A stretch of DNA of 39,031 bases from Nocardioides sp. Lineage in GTDB: Bacteria; Actinomycetota; Actinomycetes; Propionibacteriales; Nocardioidaceae. The position numbers and the translations under genes are program-made. Below the pieces are notes generated by a model. The model was given only the letters and a program-made list of their open reading frames with translations. It did no database searches and was not told the DNA's origin. This document shows positions 7,659 through 16,245 of the stretch, piece by piece. Location: NCBI GenBank assembly GCA_025936915.1, contig JAICSK010000004.1, forward strand, positions 1 through 39,031. The letters run 5' to 3'. Numbering within the stretch: position 1 is the stretch's first letter; each line of letters opens with the position of its first letter.

Positions 7659-7676
7659 GGCGACGAGCGGCGCCTC
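7657..7676 (+). terminator. Weak hairpin at the end of the S66 peptidase gene
   Basis: GAGGCG and CGCCTC form a 6-bp stem with an 8-nt loop that overlaps the stop codon; no U-tract follows. Confidence 0.3.
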
Positions 7677-7800
7677 GACCTGGCGCGAATCATCCTCATG
7701 AGGGATGTGTCCCGATCATCTCGGACGTAGCGTGCCGGCGAGGACACACGGGGGTTCCCGGTGTGTCCGGGCCTCCGTGCCACATCACAGAGGAGGCCAG

Positions 7801-8223
7801 ATGCACGCCACATTACGAGTCATGACCGGTGCCGCCGCGGCGGCCGTCCTCGGTCTGAGCGCCTGGACACCCGCCCACGCCGATCCGATGAACGCGAAGA
7901 ACGCGCTCCCGATCCAGGTCTCGTGCGACAACGGCCACACCTACGACGCCGTCGCGAACGGGAACGGCGCCTGGACTCCGGCCCACGACCTGAACAGTCA
8001 GGCGATCCTGGTCCCGGTCTCGTTCGGCGAGGTGACCTTCACCGTCTACGACCCCGCCGGCAACATCATCGACCAGGAGACCTCGCCGCCCACCGCGAAG
8101 CCGGGCGCCAGCGCGCACAACAAGCACGCCACGACCGGCTGCGACTTCGCCGGTGCAGTCACGGCTCCGGACGGCTCGTCGTTCTCGATCTCGGGCAGCG
8201 TGGTCGGCTTCGTCACCCGGTGA
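7801..8223 (+). CDS. Small secreted protein of unknown function
   Basis: 140 residues. A clear signal peptide (about 1-27) ends at PAHA before the aspartate of DPMNAKNALP. The mature chain of about 113 residues is beta-rich with two cysteines (SCDNGHTYDA and TTGCDF) that could form one disulfide. It contains repeated polar motifs but no recognised domain. The Shine-Dalgarno GAGGAGG lies seven bases before the ATG. A long 5' leader is likely if TAGCGT at 7728-7733 is the -10 element. It is followed by a strong hairpin at 8250-8280 and appears monocistronic. Confidence 0.8.
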   Translation: MHATLRVMTGAAAAAVLGLSAWTPAHADPMNAKNALPIQVSCDNGHTYDAVANGNGAWTPAHDLNSQAILVPVSFGEVTFTVYDPAGNIIDQETSPPTAKPGASAHNKHATTGCDFAGAVTAPDGSSFSISGSVVGFVTR

Positions 8224-8249
8224 CGGGCTGACCGCGTTCGACCGCGGGT

Positions 8250-8280
8250 GCGCGGCGGGGACCGGGGGGCTCCGCCGCGC
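8250..8280 (+). terminator. Hairpin after the small secreted-protein gene
   Basis: GCGCGGCGGGG pairs with CTCCGCCGCGC over 11 bp (one G-U) around a 9-nt loop. There is no U-tract, which is usual for GC-rich actinobacteria. Confidence 0.6.
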
Positions 8281-8318
8281 CCTTCGGTGATCTCCCACGA
8301 CTCGCTCCTTCGGCTGGT

Positions 8319-8324
8319 TACGGT
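8319..8324 (+). promoter_or_regulatory. -10 element (TACGGT), leaderless
   Basis: TACGGT ends six bases before the GTG at 8331. Confidence 0.5.
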
Positions 8325-8330
8325 GAGGCG

Positions 8331-8822
8331 GTGTCGTGGTTCAAGAAGTCACCGGACGGCGAGTCCCCCGCCGACATCCCCGCCACGACCGACGCTCCCG
8401 CCCCGGAGATCGAGCCGCTCACCGACGACGAGGTCGAGTGGGTGCGGACGACGATCGCCGGGCTCGACGCCCAGGGCGTACGACGCGGCGACATCGACGA
8501 TCTGGGCCGGCACTACGACGAGCTGCTGACGGGCTGGCTGCGGCTCCGTGAGGCCGACCGCCCCGACCCCCACGCGGTGATCACCCAGATCGGGCTCGCC
8601 TTCGGCCAGCACATCGCCAACCACACCGGTCTCGAGTGGGGCGTGGCGAGTGGCCGCGAAGGGGTCGAGATCGCGCTGCACCGCTCGCCGCCGGCTCGGC
8701 CGGCACTGCTCTATCCCGCCGACATGGTGTCCGCGCGGTGGACCGCCGAGGAGACCGGCGTCCTGCCCGCTCTCGCCCGCGCCACCATCGAGGCCGTCGG
8801 CCCTGCGGGCCCCCCGATCTAG
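8331..8822 (+). CDS. DUF3806-like protein
   Basis: 163 residues, soluble. After a disordered acidic/Pro-rich N-terminus (about 1-30), the rest resembles DUF3806: AVITQIGLAFGQHIANHTGLEWGVA is the helical core, then a beta segment and LYPADMVSARWTAEETG near the C-terminus. The domain's function is unknown. The start is GTG without a Shine-Dalgarno, with a -10 element at the leaderless distance. The gene converges on ilvD with only four bases between the stop codons, so there is no room for a separate terminator. Confidence 0.75.
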   Translation: MSWFKKSPDGESPADIPATTDAPAPEIEPLTDDEVEWVRTTIAGLDAQGVRRGDIDDLGRHYDELLTGWLRLREADRPDPHAVITQIGLAFGQHIANHTGLEWGVASGREGVEIALHRSPPARPALLYPADMVSARWTAEETGVLPALARATIEAVGPAGPPI

Positions 8823-8826
8823 TGCC

Positions 8827-10503
8827 TTAGCCGCAGACGGCGCCGTGGGCGGCCGACTGCACGATCTTGGTGTACTTGGCGAGGACCCCACGCGTGTACT
8901 TCGGGGGCAGTGGCTCCCAGCCCTCGCGGCGCGACTCCCAGTCGTCTCCCTGCTCGACCTCGATCGAGCGGTTCGCGACGTCGAGGGTGATCCGGTCGCC
9001 GTCGCGGAGGAACGCGATCGGCCCACCGTCGACGGCCTCCGGTGCGATGTGACCGACGCACAGGCCCGTCGTACCCCCGGAGAACCGGCCGTCGGTGATC
9101 AGCAGGACGTCCTTGCCGAGACCAGCGCCCTTGATCGCGCCGGTGATCGCGAGCATCTCGCGCATCCCCGGTCCGCCCTTCGGGCCCTCGTAGCGGATCA
9201 CCACGACGTCGCCGGCCGTGATCCCACCGGCTGCGAGCGCGTCGAGCGCGGCCCGCTCGCCGTCGAAGACCCGAGCGGTCCCCGTGAACGTCGAGTCGTC
9301 GAACCCGGCGGTCTTCACCACCGCGCCCTCCGGCGCGAGCGAGCCCTTGAGGATCGTCAGCCCACCGGTGCGGTGGATCGGCCGGTCCAGCGACCGGAGG
9401 ACGTCGTCGTCCAGGCCGGGAGGGGCGAGCTCCGCGAGGTTCTCGGCCATCGTCCTGCCCGTCACGGTCAGCGCGTCGCCGTGCATCAGCCCGGCGTCGA
9501 GCAGCGCCTTCATCACGACCGGGATCCCGCCGACCTTGTCGACGTCGTTCATCACGTAGCGGCCGAACGGCTTGAGATCGCCGAGGTGCGGGACCCTGTC
9601 GCCGATCCGGTTGAAGTCGTCGATGGTGAGGTCGACGTCGGCCTCGCGGGCCATCGCGAGCAGGTGCAGCACGGCGTTCGTGGATCCGCCGAGCGCCATC
9701 ACGACGGTGATCGCGTTCTCGAAGGCTTCGCGGGTCATCACCTGCCGCGCCGTGATGCCCTGGCGCAGCAGGTTGACCACGGCCTCGCCCGACCGGTGTG
9801 CGAAGCCGTCGCGTCGACGGTCGACCGCGGGCGGCGCGGCCGAGCCGGGCAGGCTCATCCCGATCGCCTCGGCCACGGCGGCCATCGTGTTGGCGGTGTA
9901 CATCCCGCCGCAGGCGCCCTCACCGGGACAGATCGCGCGCTCGATCCGGTCGACCTCGTCGCGGCTGATCTTCCCGGCGAGGCAGGCGCCGACCGCCTCG
10001 AACGCGTCGATGATCGTGACGTCGCGGCCGTCGACCCGGCCGGGCATGATCGACCCGGCGTAGAGGAAGACCGCCGCCAGGTCGAGCCGCGCAGCCGCCA
10101 TCATCATCCCGGGCAGGCTCTTGTCGCAGCCCGCCAGCAGCACGGAGCCGTCGAGACGCTCGGCCATCATCACCGTCTCGACCGAGTCGGCGATGACCTC
10201 GCGCGACACCAGCGAGAAGTGCATCCCCTCGTGCCCCATCGCGATCCCGTCGGAGACCGAGATCGTGCCGAACTCCAGGGGGTAGCCCCCCGCCGCGTGC
10301 ACGCCGTTCTTCGCCGCCTGTGCCAGGCGCTGCAGCGAGAGGTTGCACGGCGTGATCTCGTTCCAGCTCGAGGCGACGCCGATCTGGGGCTTGGCGAAGT
10401 CCTCGTCGCCCATCCCGACGGCGCGGAGCATCCCGCGGGCGGCGGTCTTCTCCAGCCCGTCGGTGACGTCGCGGGAGCGGGGCTTGAGGTCCGGCGTGCT
10501 CAT
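8827..10503 (-). CDS. ilvD: Dihydroxy-acid dehydratase
   Basis: 558 residues. It dehydrates 2,3-dihydroxy-3-methylbutanoate (or -pentanoate) to the 2-oxo acid, the third step of valine/isoleucine synthesis. The Fe-S cluster cysteines are C53 (NEITPCN), C126 ([13 protein letters not shown]) and C198 ([16 protein letters not shown]). GRFSGGTTG near the C-terminus is also characteristic. Length is normal. The start is ATG; TAGGCT ends seven bases upstream on the minus strand and no Shine-Dalgarno is seen, which suggests a leaderless transcript. ilvB lies 8.7 kb further along the same strand, so the two are not one operon. Confidence 0.97.
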   Translation of the reverse strand: MSTPDLKPRSRDVTDGLEKTAARGMLRAVGMGDEDFAKPQIGVASSWNEITPCNLSLQRLAQAAKNGVHAAGGYPLEFGTISVSDGIAMGHEGMHFSLVSREVIADSVETVMMAERLDGSVLLAGCDKSLPGMMMAAARLDLAAVFLYAGSIMPGRVDGRDVTIIDAFEAVGACLAGKISRDEVDRIERAICPGEGACGGMYTANTMAAVAEAIGMSLPGSAAPPAVDRRRDGFAHRSGEAVVNLLRQGITARQVMTREAFENAITVVMALGGSTNAVLHLLAMAREADVDLTIDDFNRIGDRVPHLGDLKPFGRYVMNDVDKVGGIPVVMKALLDAGLMHGDALTVTGRTMAENLAELAPPGLDDDVLRSLDRPIHRTGGLTILKGSLAPEGAVVKTAGFDDSTFTGTARVFDGERAALDALAAGGITAGDVVVIRYEGPKGGPGMREMLAITGAIKGAGLGKDVLLITDGRFSGGTTGLCVGHIAPEAVDGGPIAFLRDGDRITLDVANRSIEVEQGDDWESRREGWEPLPPKYTRGVLAKYTKIVQSAAHGAVCG

Positions 10504-10510
10504 GCCCGGC

Positions 10511-10516
10511 AGCCTA
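10511..10516 (-). promoter_or_regulatory. -10 element of ilvD (TAGGCT)
   Basis: TAGGCT on the minus strand, seven bases before the ilvD ATG. No attenuator with a U-tract is visible upstream, unlike ilvB. Confidence 0.5.
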
Positions 10517-10603
10517 GTGAGAGGCCTGTTGCGTCGGGGTTCGCGGTCGGGGTACGGATCAGACGCGGGGACCTCTCGGGAGCGTCCACGAGCGGCGGTG
10601 ACC

Positions 10604-10623
10604 CCCGCGGCTCGGTCCGCGGG
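10604..10623. promoter_or_regulatory. Hairpin upstream of ilvD
   Basis: CCCGCGG and CCGCGGG form a perfect 7-bp stem with a 6-nt loop, about 100 bases before ilvD. Role unknown: it could belong to a longer ilvD leader, or terminate the gene at 10741-11307. Confidence 0.35.
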
Positions 10624-10686
10624 AGAAGGGACCTGCCATCACTCTCGATCCCCAGGCAGCCCCGCGAGCGACCCAGGCGGCACGCA

Positions 10687-10703
10687 CCGGTCGGCACGAC
10701 CGG
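10687..10703 (-). terminator. Hairpin after the DUF6197-like gene
   Basis: CCGGTCG and CGACCGG form a perfect 7-bp stem with a 3-nt loop, 38 bases past the stop codon; no U-tract. Confidence 0.5.
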
Positions 10704-10740
10704 CGCGACGCCGCCATGCCCGAGGCCGGGCCTGAACCCG

Positions 10741-11307
10741 TCATTCAGCCGCGACCGCCGCGGGTTCGCCATGGCTGAGGGAGCGGTGCAGCGCGGCCAG
10801 ATCCCTGGCGGAAGCGAGCAGGTCGGTGACATCGGTCCGGGTGCGCCCCGGGGCGTCGTTCCAGCGCGTGAGGTCGAGCAGCCGCATGGAGCGGACCGGG
10901 GGCGAGGGGCACAGGACCGCCGGTGGTTCCGGGTCGTCGCGCAGAGCGTGCCAGGTGAGGTCCAAGGTGCGCCGGACCAGCTGCGTCGAGGCGTGGTCCG
11001 GGCCGCCGGCAGCGAGCACGATGGAACCCGCCAGACAGGCGCCCGTGACCGGGTATACGTCGACCAGCGTCACCTGGTGGGCGGTGAGCAGGCGCTCTCC
11101 GAGGGGTGTGGCCACCGCGAACCAGGCGTGTTGGACCCAGCCGCCGGCGATCACCGCGGTGGCGTCCGACAGCAGGTCGTCGATCGCGTGGAGCTCGGCC
11201 AGCCGGGCGGCGACGGCGTCGCATCGAGCCAGCCGTCGGCGTTCGGCTCGAGAGGGTGGAGCGCGCACGGTGGCCTCGCGAGGTGGCACGCTCGTGAGGG
11301 AGCCCAT
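10741..11307 (-). CDS. DUF6197-like protein
   Basis: 188 residues, soluble, no signal peptide. The segment IDDLLSDATAVIAGGWVQHAWF followed by VTGACLAGSIVLAAGG recalls the DUF6197 pattern (paired helices around GW-x-QxA and a C-x-x-G core). No function is known for that family. The N-terminal 30 residues are basic and Pro/Arg-rich. The ATG at 11307 has GGAG about nine bases upstream; a longer frame from 11400 is possible but lacks a ribosome site. It sits between ilvD and the 1166-residue gene, all on the minus strand, but gaps over 100 bp argue against one operon. Confidence 0.6.
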   Translation of the reverse strand: MGSLTSVPPREATVRAPPSRAERRRLARCDAVAARLAELHAIDDLLSDATAVIAGGWVQHAWFAVATPLGERLLTAHQVTLVDVYPVTGACLAGSIVLAAGGPDHASTQLVRRTLDLTWHALRDDPEPPAVLCPSPPVRSMRLLDLTRWNDAPGRTRTDVTDLLASARDLAALHRSLSHGEPAAVAAE

Positions 11308-11395
11308 CAGCAATCTCCGCCGCTCTGAGAACCGTGTGACTCCACTGTGACCCCGGACCCGGTTCGAGACAACGGCTGCGTCGTACCGATTGTGC

Positions 11396-11411
11396 CTCAC
11401 CCGACGGTGAG
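11396..11411 (-). terminator. Hairpin after the 1166-residue gene
   Basis: CTCACC and GGTGAG form a 6-bp stem with a 4-nt loop, nine bases past the stop codon at 11421; no U-tract. Confidence 0.45.
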
Positions 11412-11420
11412 TGGCCGGAC

Positions 11421-14400
11421 TCAGTGCGTGAACGGCCTCGGCGGAGCGTGCAGCACGATCTCCTCGGGGCTCTCCGGGGCATGTCTCTCGACATACACCG
11501 TGGTCGGGATGCGCTCAGCCCACGCACGGTTCACGACCCGTTCCGTCTCCGGCTCTCGCGCCACGAAGCGTCGATCGCCGTCCTCGGTGTCCAGGACGAA
11601 TCCGCAGAAGTCGCCGAAGCGGTCGTAGACGAGGTCGACGACCTTGCCGGTCACTGCCAGCCGCGCCTCACCCGGCTCCCACGGCTTCCCCGGCCGGTAG
11701 CCGCCCAGCGAGGGTTGGATTCCGTCCGGGTCGACACCGATGCCCCGCAGCCGGCCGGCAAGCAGGTCGAGGTAGCGCAGCAGCACGGGATACCAGGGGT
11801 TGTCGTGCGACCAGCCCTCGAGCCGTGCCCGGAGGATCGCGTACGTCGTCTCCTCGGCGTGGCGCATGGCCGGTCCGGTCGAGACGGGAATCTTCACCTG
11901 GAACGACCCGGCGATGTAGCGCTCCCAGACCAGACGCCTCTCCACGGCCTCCTCGACGAGGACCGCGGTGGACCGCGAGGCAGGCTTGGCTGCGGCCGCC
12001 TTGGCCGTCTTTGCCGTCTTTGCCGCCTTGGCCGTCTTGGCCGTCTTGCCGCGGGCCGCGATCCTGGGTGGGGGTGGAGGTGGAGGCGGGGCGGCCGGTC
12101 GCAGCCTCTTGCCCACCCGGCGCACCACGATGTTGAACTCCTGCCCGGTCGTGACGGTGAGCGGCAGGTCGATGCTGAAGAGTCCCGCGTAGACCTCCGC
12201 CGTACCCACCGGAATGGGCACGAAGGTGACGCCCTTCAGGCTTGTGACCTCGATCAGGTGGGGCTCGACGGCGCGCAACGGATGGACGCCGTACATCCAG
12301 TCGGCGAGCTCGACCACCTCGTCCCCGGAGACGGCGGGCCAGTAGATCTGCGCCTTCGAGCCCGCCGGGGTGTCGCCCCAGAAGATGAGCAGCTCGTCGG
12401 GTCGTCCGGCGAGCGGTCCGGTCAGGGGCGGCGGTGCGCTCGGCTTGGTTGCGAAGGTCTGGGGTACGCGGTGCGCGGACATGGGGCCCGGGTTGTCCGA
12501 CGTCGTCACCTGCAGGTTGCGCTGCGCCAGCAGACCGCTGCCCTCGGGGGTCGGAACGATGCCGTTGACGACGTGGATCGGCGTTCCGGCGAAGGCGATC
12601 TCCGCGACGAGGCAGTGGTGGGTCCCCGGGAATGCCTGCCAGATCGGCGTGCCGTTGACCACGTTGCCGGGGTCGTTGACGTCGAGATAACACCCGAAGT
12701 ACGCCCAGCGGCTGTCACCCGAGGTGATGGCGATGGTCTGGTTGTTGGCGCCGGTGCCGGTGCTCCCTCCCGCCTTGAACTCCGGATCGTTGGGGTCGCT
12801 GAAGTCGGGCTGCTGGCTGGTGGCGAAGAAGGGGATCGTGTGGTCGTTGGCCGGTGCCTTGGGCCAGATCGGGTTGCCGCCGCCATCCGGCTGGCTCGGA
12901 TAGGTGGCCACGGGATCCCAGTCGGTGTCGGCGGTCTGGGTGCCCCACAACCGGAAGAACACCTTGACGTTCGCCGCGCTCGTGGTGCCCGCGATGCCCT
13001 TCAGGCGCACCCGAGCGATGGCGAAGCTGTAGTTGTTGTGGAATGCCCCGTTGACGAAGCTGAAAGGCGTCACCGAGGAGTCGGCGTCGAGCTGCCCTGC
13101 CTGCTGGGGGATGACCCCACTGGCGGGATCGAAGGGGTCGACCGACCCGTCTGCGTAGTTCTGGTTGAGATGGGTCAGCAGCGCCTGGACGTAGGTGTAC
13201 GCGCCGGCAGTGTCGAAGGTTGTCCCCGAGGTGTTCTCGACGAACTGGGGACCCCCGGGCACGGGAGTACGTGCGGCGACCGAGGCGCCCGGCGTCGCCG
13301 TGAACAGCCGGAGGTCCTCGCTGAGCCACGGCACGTTGACGCTGTTCGGGTGTGCGGGATCGGGCACGACGTTGGTGAAGTAGGGCGTCGCGCTGGCGGT
13401 GAAGAAGAACTCGGTCCTTGCCGACAGCGCCTCGCCGAGCACCGTGATGCCGGTGTCGACGGCCGCCGGCGTCTCACCCGACGCGGGAAACGTTCCGAGA
13501 GGGTTGGCGAACAGTACGTCGTAGGCGAACAGGATCTGCTGGGGAACCTTGACGTTGTCGCTCTGATGGAAGACGTCTGGCGTCGTCGCTGACAGGGCGG
13601 TCGTCACCCCTTGGAAGGCGATGGTCGGCAGGGACGGCCGGGTTCCGCCGACGACGTTCAGGCTGAACCCGTCGAGGGCGACCAGGAAACCGTCCGGATA
13701 GGTGCCGCCGTGGTTGATCACATCGGTGACCTCGTCCCGGCCCCAGGTGTCCTTGGCACCGACGTAGCTGAGAGTTCCGATCGGCCAGGGATCGTCGACG
13801 TTCGGCCCCGGGATGTTCGCCACCTGGTCGGGCGGATAGGCGGCAGCGAGCAGGCTCGCGAAGTAGGGGAACGGATCGGAGTCGTCGCCGGTCAGGTTCT
13901 TGTAGACGCCCTTCAGGCAGGACCCACCGATCACGTTGCCGCTGGAGTCGACTCCCGGCGCGTTGGCGATGATGTCCGGGATGGACGTGAACTGGAGCTG
14001 GTGGAACAGGTAGTAGAGGAACGCCATGCAGGCGCCGGTCGCCGGGCCGTTGCCGGCGAACGGCTTGACGCTGCCGACATAGTCCTGACGCGATCCGTAG
14101 TGGGTGCCCGTCGACGGCCCCCCGTTCGCACCCGTGGCGTCGAACTCGGTCGACGCCGGGTTGCTGGCCGGCAGGGAGGTGTTGAGCCAGGTCTTGGGGG
14201 TGTCGTTCATCAGCCAGGTCGAGCCCAGCCCCTGCGAGAGCTGGAACTGGACCGTCAGGAACAGCGAGAGCGCCTCGCCGCAGCTCTCCTCGTCGCCGAC
14301 ACCGTTGGAGTAGCCCCATCCCTTGTGCTGGGCCAGCATGAACACCTCGGACACCTCGGCGACGAACATCGAGCGCAGCAGCGTCGAGGCGCGGTTTCCC

Positions 14401-14921
14401 GCGTTCATCACCAGTGGCCAGCCCCAGCCGGCGTTGTAGCCGCCCTCGACGACGGCGGTCACGTGAACCGGGATCGGGAAGGGTCGCCCCTTGGTCATGT
14501 CGACCCCGGCGAACTGTGCCTGCAGCCAGTCGAAGTCGTTCTCGATGACCGGCTTGCTGTTCGCGCCGGTCGCGAGTACCTGGTTGATGCGTGCGGGCTC
14601 GACGCCTCCCGCCCCGCTGAGCGTGGTGTCGTAGAAGAAGTTGAAGTGCGTCGTCACGCCGCCGCCCGTGAGTCCCGTGGTGACACCCCAGACGGCGAAG
14701 AGGTTCAGGTTCGTGGACTGGTTCGGAAAGGTGCTCCCGCCGGGGCCGATGATCGTCCCGGTCCCGTCGGCCTTGGTGTTCCAGTAGAAGAACGGGCTGG
14801 AACCGTTGGTGAGGGTGCCGGGTCCCGCGATCGTCACGGCGGCGTTGGCGCCGTAGTTGGTGTTGTCGACCGGGGCCGAGCCACCGGTGCTCCCGTTTCC
14901 GTTGTAGATGATCTTGGGCAT
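11421..14921 (-). CDS. Large multi-domain protein of unknown function (1166 residues)
   Basis: No recognised overall family. Residues about 4-78 (IIYNGNGSTGG to NLNLFAVWG) look like an InlB B-repeat/Flg_new domain, normally found in surface proteins, yet there is no signal peptide. Residues about 184-215 (VAEVSEVFMLAQ followed by GEALSLFL) recall a zincin core without the HExxH histidines. A long region rich in Asn, Gly and Asp follows (about 300-900). A run of eight prolines (about 943-952) and a Lys/Thr/Ala tract of repeated KTAK units (about 955-976) lead into a basic helical domain and a small beta-rich C-terminal domain (about 1090-1160). The start has GGGGAGG upstream. Base composition is slightly lower in GC than its neighbours by eye. 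Function is not assigned. Confidence 0.85.
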   Translation of the reverse strand: MPKIIYNGNGSTGGSAPVDNTNYGANAAVTIAGPGTLTNGSSPFFYWNTKADGTGTIIGPGGSTFPNQSTNLNLFAVWGVTTGLTGGGVTTHFNFFYDTTLSGAGGVEPARINQVLATGANSKPVIENDFDWLQAQFAGVDMTKGRPFPIPVHVTAVVEGGYNAGWGWPLVMNAGNRASTLLRSMFVAEVSEVFMLAQHKGWGYSNGVGDEESCGEALSLFLTVQFQLSQGLGSTWLMNDTPKTWLNTSLPASNPASTEFDATGANGGPSTGTHYGSRQDYVGSVKPFAGNGPATGACMAFLYYLFHQLQFTSIPDIIANAPGVDSSGNVIGGSCLKGVYKNLTGDDSDPFPYFASLLAAAYPPDQVANIPGPNVDDPWPIGTLSYVGAKDTWGRDEVTDVINHGGTYPDGFLVALDGFSLNVVGGTRPSLPTIAFQGVTTALSATTPDVFHQSDNVKVPQQILFAYDVLFANPLGTFPASGETPAAVDTGITVLGEALSARTEFFFTASATPYFTNVVPDPAHPNSVNVPWLSEDLRLFTATPGASVAARTPVPGGPQFVENTSGTTFDTAGAYTYVQALLTHLNQNYADGSVDPFDPASGVIPQQAGQLDADSSVTPFSFVNGAFHNNYSFAIARVRLKGIAGTTSAANVKVFFRLWGTQTADTDWDPVATYPSQPDGGGNPIWPKAPANDHTIPFFATSQQPDFSDPNDPEFKAGGSTGTGANNQTIAITSGDSRWAYFGCYLDVNDPGNVVNGTPIWQAFPGTHHCLVAEIAFAGTPIHVVNGIVPTPEGSGLLAQRNLQVTTSDNPGPMSAHRVPQTFATKPSAPPPLTGPLAGRPDELLIFWGDTPAGSKAQIYWPAVSGDEVVELADWMYGVHPLRAVEPHLIEVTSLKGVTFVPIPVGTAEVYAGLFSIDLPLTVTTGQEFNIVVRRVGKRLRPAAPPPPPPPPRIAARGKTAKTAKAAKTAKTAKAAAAKPASRSTAVLVEEAVERRLVWERYIAGSFQVKIPVSTGPAMRHAEETTYAILRARLEGWSHDNPWYPVLLRYLDLLAGRLRGIGVDPDGIQPSLGGYRPGKPWEPGEARLAVTGKVVDLVYDRFGDFCGFVLDTEDGDRRFVAREPETERVVNRAWAERIPTTVYVERHAPESPEEIVLHAPPRPFTH
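11998..12052 (-). repeat. Degenerate 9-bp repeats encoding the KTAK tract
   Basis: On the plus strand, units of the type GCCGTCTTT, GCCGTCTTG and GCCGCCTTG recur head to tail. They encode the Lys/Thr/Ala-rich stretch of the 1166-residue protein. Such a tract can change length by slippage. Confidence 0.7.
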
Positions 14922-15089
14922 GAGCTACGCCTCCCCGTCGGGAGCAGTCGAGCGCGACGACCCGGCGTACCTCCCGGTCTACGACGTCCCCGTGGATGTC
15001 GTAGCTCTTGGTGTAACGCATCTCGATCGGGAGGGCAACGGGCAACGTGTCCCGTTCAGGGCGGTGACGTGCAGCCCCGCCGCATGACG

Positions 15090-16178
15090 TCAGATGACGG
15101 CCGCGCGCACCACGCAGATGTCGGGGAGGTCCTTGTGGATCTCCGACCAGGTCTGCCCCTCGTCGGGCGAGGCCCAGACGCCGCCGTTGCGGCCGCCGAA
15201 GTAGATGCCATGGGCGTCGTGGGTGTCGACGCACATCGCGTCGCGCATCACCGCGACGTAGTAGTCGTCGGGCAGGTCACCGTCGCCGAGGGCCGACCAG
15301 CTCTTGCCGCGGTCTGTCGAGCGCCAGACCCGGGCATGGCCGTCGACCGGCCAGCGGGCGCCGGCGTCGACGATCGGGAAGGCGTAGACGCTGTCGGGAT
15401 CGTGCGGGTGAACGACGATCGGGAACCCGAACTCCGACGGCAGCCCGGGCGCGATGTCCTGCCAGCTGTCGCCGCCGTCCTCGGAGCGGTAGACGCCGCC
15501 GTGGTTCTGCAGGTAGAGCAGGTCGGGCTGTGCGGCGTGCCGGGTGACCTTGTGCACGCACTGACCGAACTCCGGGTAGTTGCGCTCGCCGGGGAAGAAC
15601 TCCGCCTTCACGCCGGTGTTGGACGGGTACCACGAGTCGCCGCCGTCGTCGGTGCGGTAGACCCCACCGGTCGAGATCGCGGCGAGCACCTTCGCGGATT
15701 CGATCGGGTGGGGCAGGATCGTGTGGAAGGCCTGGCCGCCGAAACCGGCGTTCCACTCGGGGCGCTGGGGGTGGTCCCACAGCCCGCGCTCGAGCTGGAA
15801 CGTCTCGCCACGATCCTCGGAGCGGAAGATCGCGCCGGGCTCGGTGCCGGCGTACACCACGTCGTCGTCGACGCCGGGCGTCAGCTGCCACACGCGCGCG
15901 ACCGACGCGTCGGTGTCGTCGGGGAAGCGGACGGCCCCGTTGGGGGTCTCCTGCCAGGTCTCGCCGAGGTCGTCGGACCGCCACACCTGGGGGCCGAGCC
16001 AGCTCGAGCTCGCGCCGGCGAGCAGCCGCGGACGGTCGCCGCGGGTGTCGACCATGCAGGAGTAGACCTCCTCCATCGGGAAGTGCGGGCCGGTCCAGCT
16101 CCACTGCCGCCGGGACTCGTCGGAGCGTCCGATCCACAGTCCCTTGCGCGTGCCGACCATGACCAGGGTGTCGCTCAT
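15090..16178 (-). CDS. BNR-repeat (sialidase/VPS10-like) beta-propeller protein
   Basis: 362 residues, no signal peptide. Several Asp-box/BNR motifs appear at roughly regular spacing: VWRSDDLGETWQE, IFRSEDRGETFQL, VYRTDDGGDSWYP, VYRSEDGGDSWQD, VWRSTDRGKSWSA and VWASPDEGQTWSE. This predicts a six- or seven-bladed propeller. Such proteins are often annotated as exo-alpha-sialidase, but the catalytic arginine triad and Tyr/Glu pair of true sialidases are not evident, so glycosidase activity is doubtful. The ATG has GGAGGGAGC upstream. It is divergent from the PadR gene, and an operator palindrome lies between them. It is followed after 168 bp by the 1166-residue gene; co-transcription is possible. 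Confidence 0.8.
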   Translation of the reverse strand: MSDTLVMVGTRKGLWIGRSDESRRQWSWTGPHFPMEEVYSCMVDTRGDRPRLLAGASSSWLGPQVWRSDDLGETWQETPNGAVRFPDDTDASVARVWQLTPGVDDDVVYAGTEPGAIFRSEDRGETFQLERGLWDHPQRPEWNAGFGGQAFHTILPHPIESAKVLAAISTGGVYRTDDGGDSWYPSNTGVKAEFFPGERNYPEFGQCVHKVTRHAAQPDLLYLQNHGGVYRSEDGGDSWQDIAPGLPSEFGFPIVVHPHDPDSVYAFPIVDAGARWPVDGHARVWRSTDRGKSWSALGDGDLPDDYYVAVMRDAMCVDTHDAHGIYFGGRNGGVWASPDEGQTWSEIHKDLPDICVVRAAVI

Positions 16179-16214
16179 GAGGTGGTGCTCCCTCCGTCTG
16201 TCGACCCCTCATTG

Positions 16215-16227
16215 TTCCAATTTGGAA
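16215..16227. promoter_or_regulatory. Palindromic operator, probably for the PadR regulator
   Basis: TTCCAATTTGGAA is a perfect 13-bp palindrome in the 67-bp gap between two divergent genes. It sits four bases upstream of TAGTCT (16231-16236), a good -10 for the PadR gene, so a bound protein would block that promoter. Confidence 0.7.
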
Positions 16228-16230
16228 GAG

Positions 16231-16236
16231 TAGTCT
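16231..16236 (+). promoter_or_regulatory. -10 element of the PadR gene (TAGTCT)
   Basis: TAGTCT ends nine bases before the ATG at 16246, giving a very short or absent 5' leader. Confidence 0.5.
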
Positions 16237-16245
16237 CGACGTCTG

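Noticed and set aside
10504-10740. A T-box or attenuator upstream of ilvD
   Set aside because: Two hairpins exist, but I see no T-box sequence, no leader peptide with branched-chain codons and no U-tract.
8650-11328. An 892-codon plus-strand open frame
   Set aside because: It is antisense to ilvD, which is certain from its Fe-S cysteines.
11998-12052. Short repeats that might suggest a CRISPR array
   Set aside because: Units of 9 bp without spacers inside a coding frame; they encode the Lys/Thr/Ala tract.
14880-15023. A short minus-strand frame beginning MRYTKSYDIHGD just before the 1166-residue gene
   Set aside because: It runs out of frame into that gene, lacks a clear ribosome site and has no recognised sequence; it is probably untranslated leader.
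15090-16178. Annotation of the BNR protein as a true sialidase
   Set aside because: Asp-box repeats alone define only the propeller; the sialidase arginine triad is not visible.
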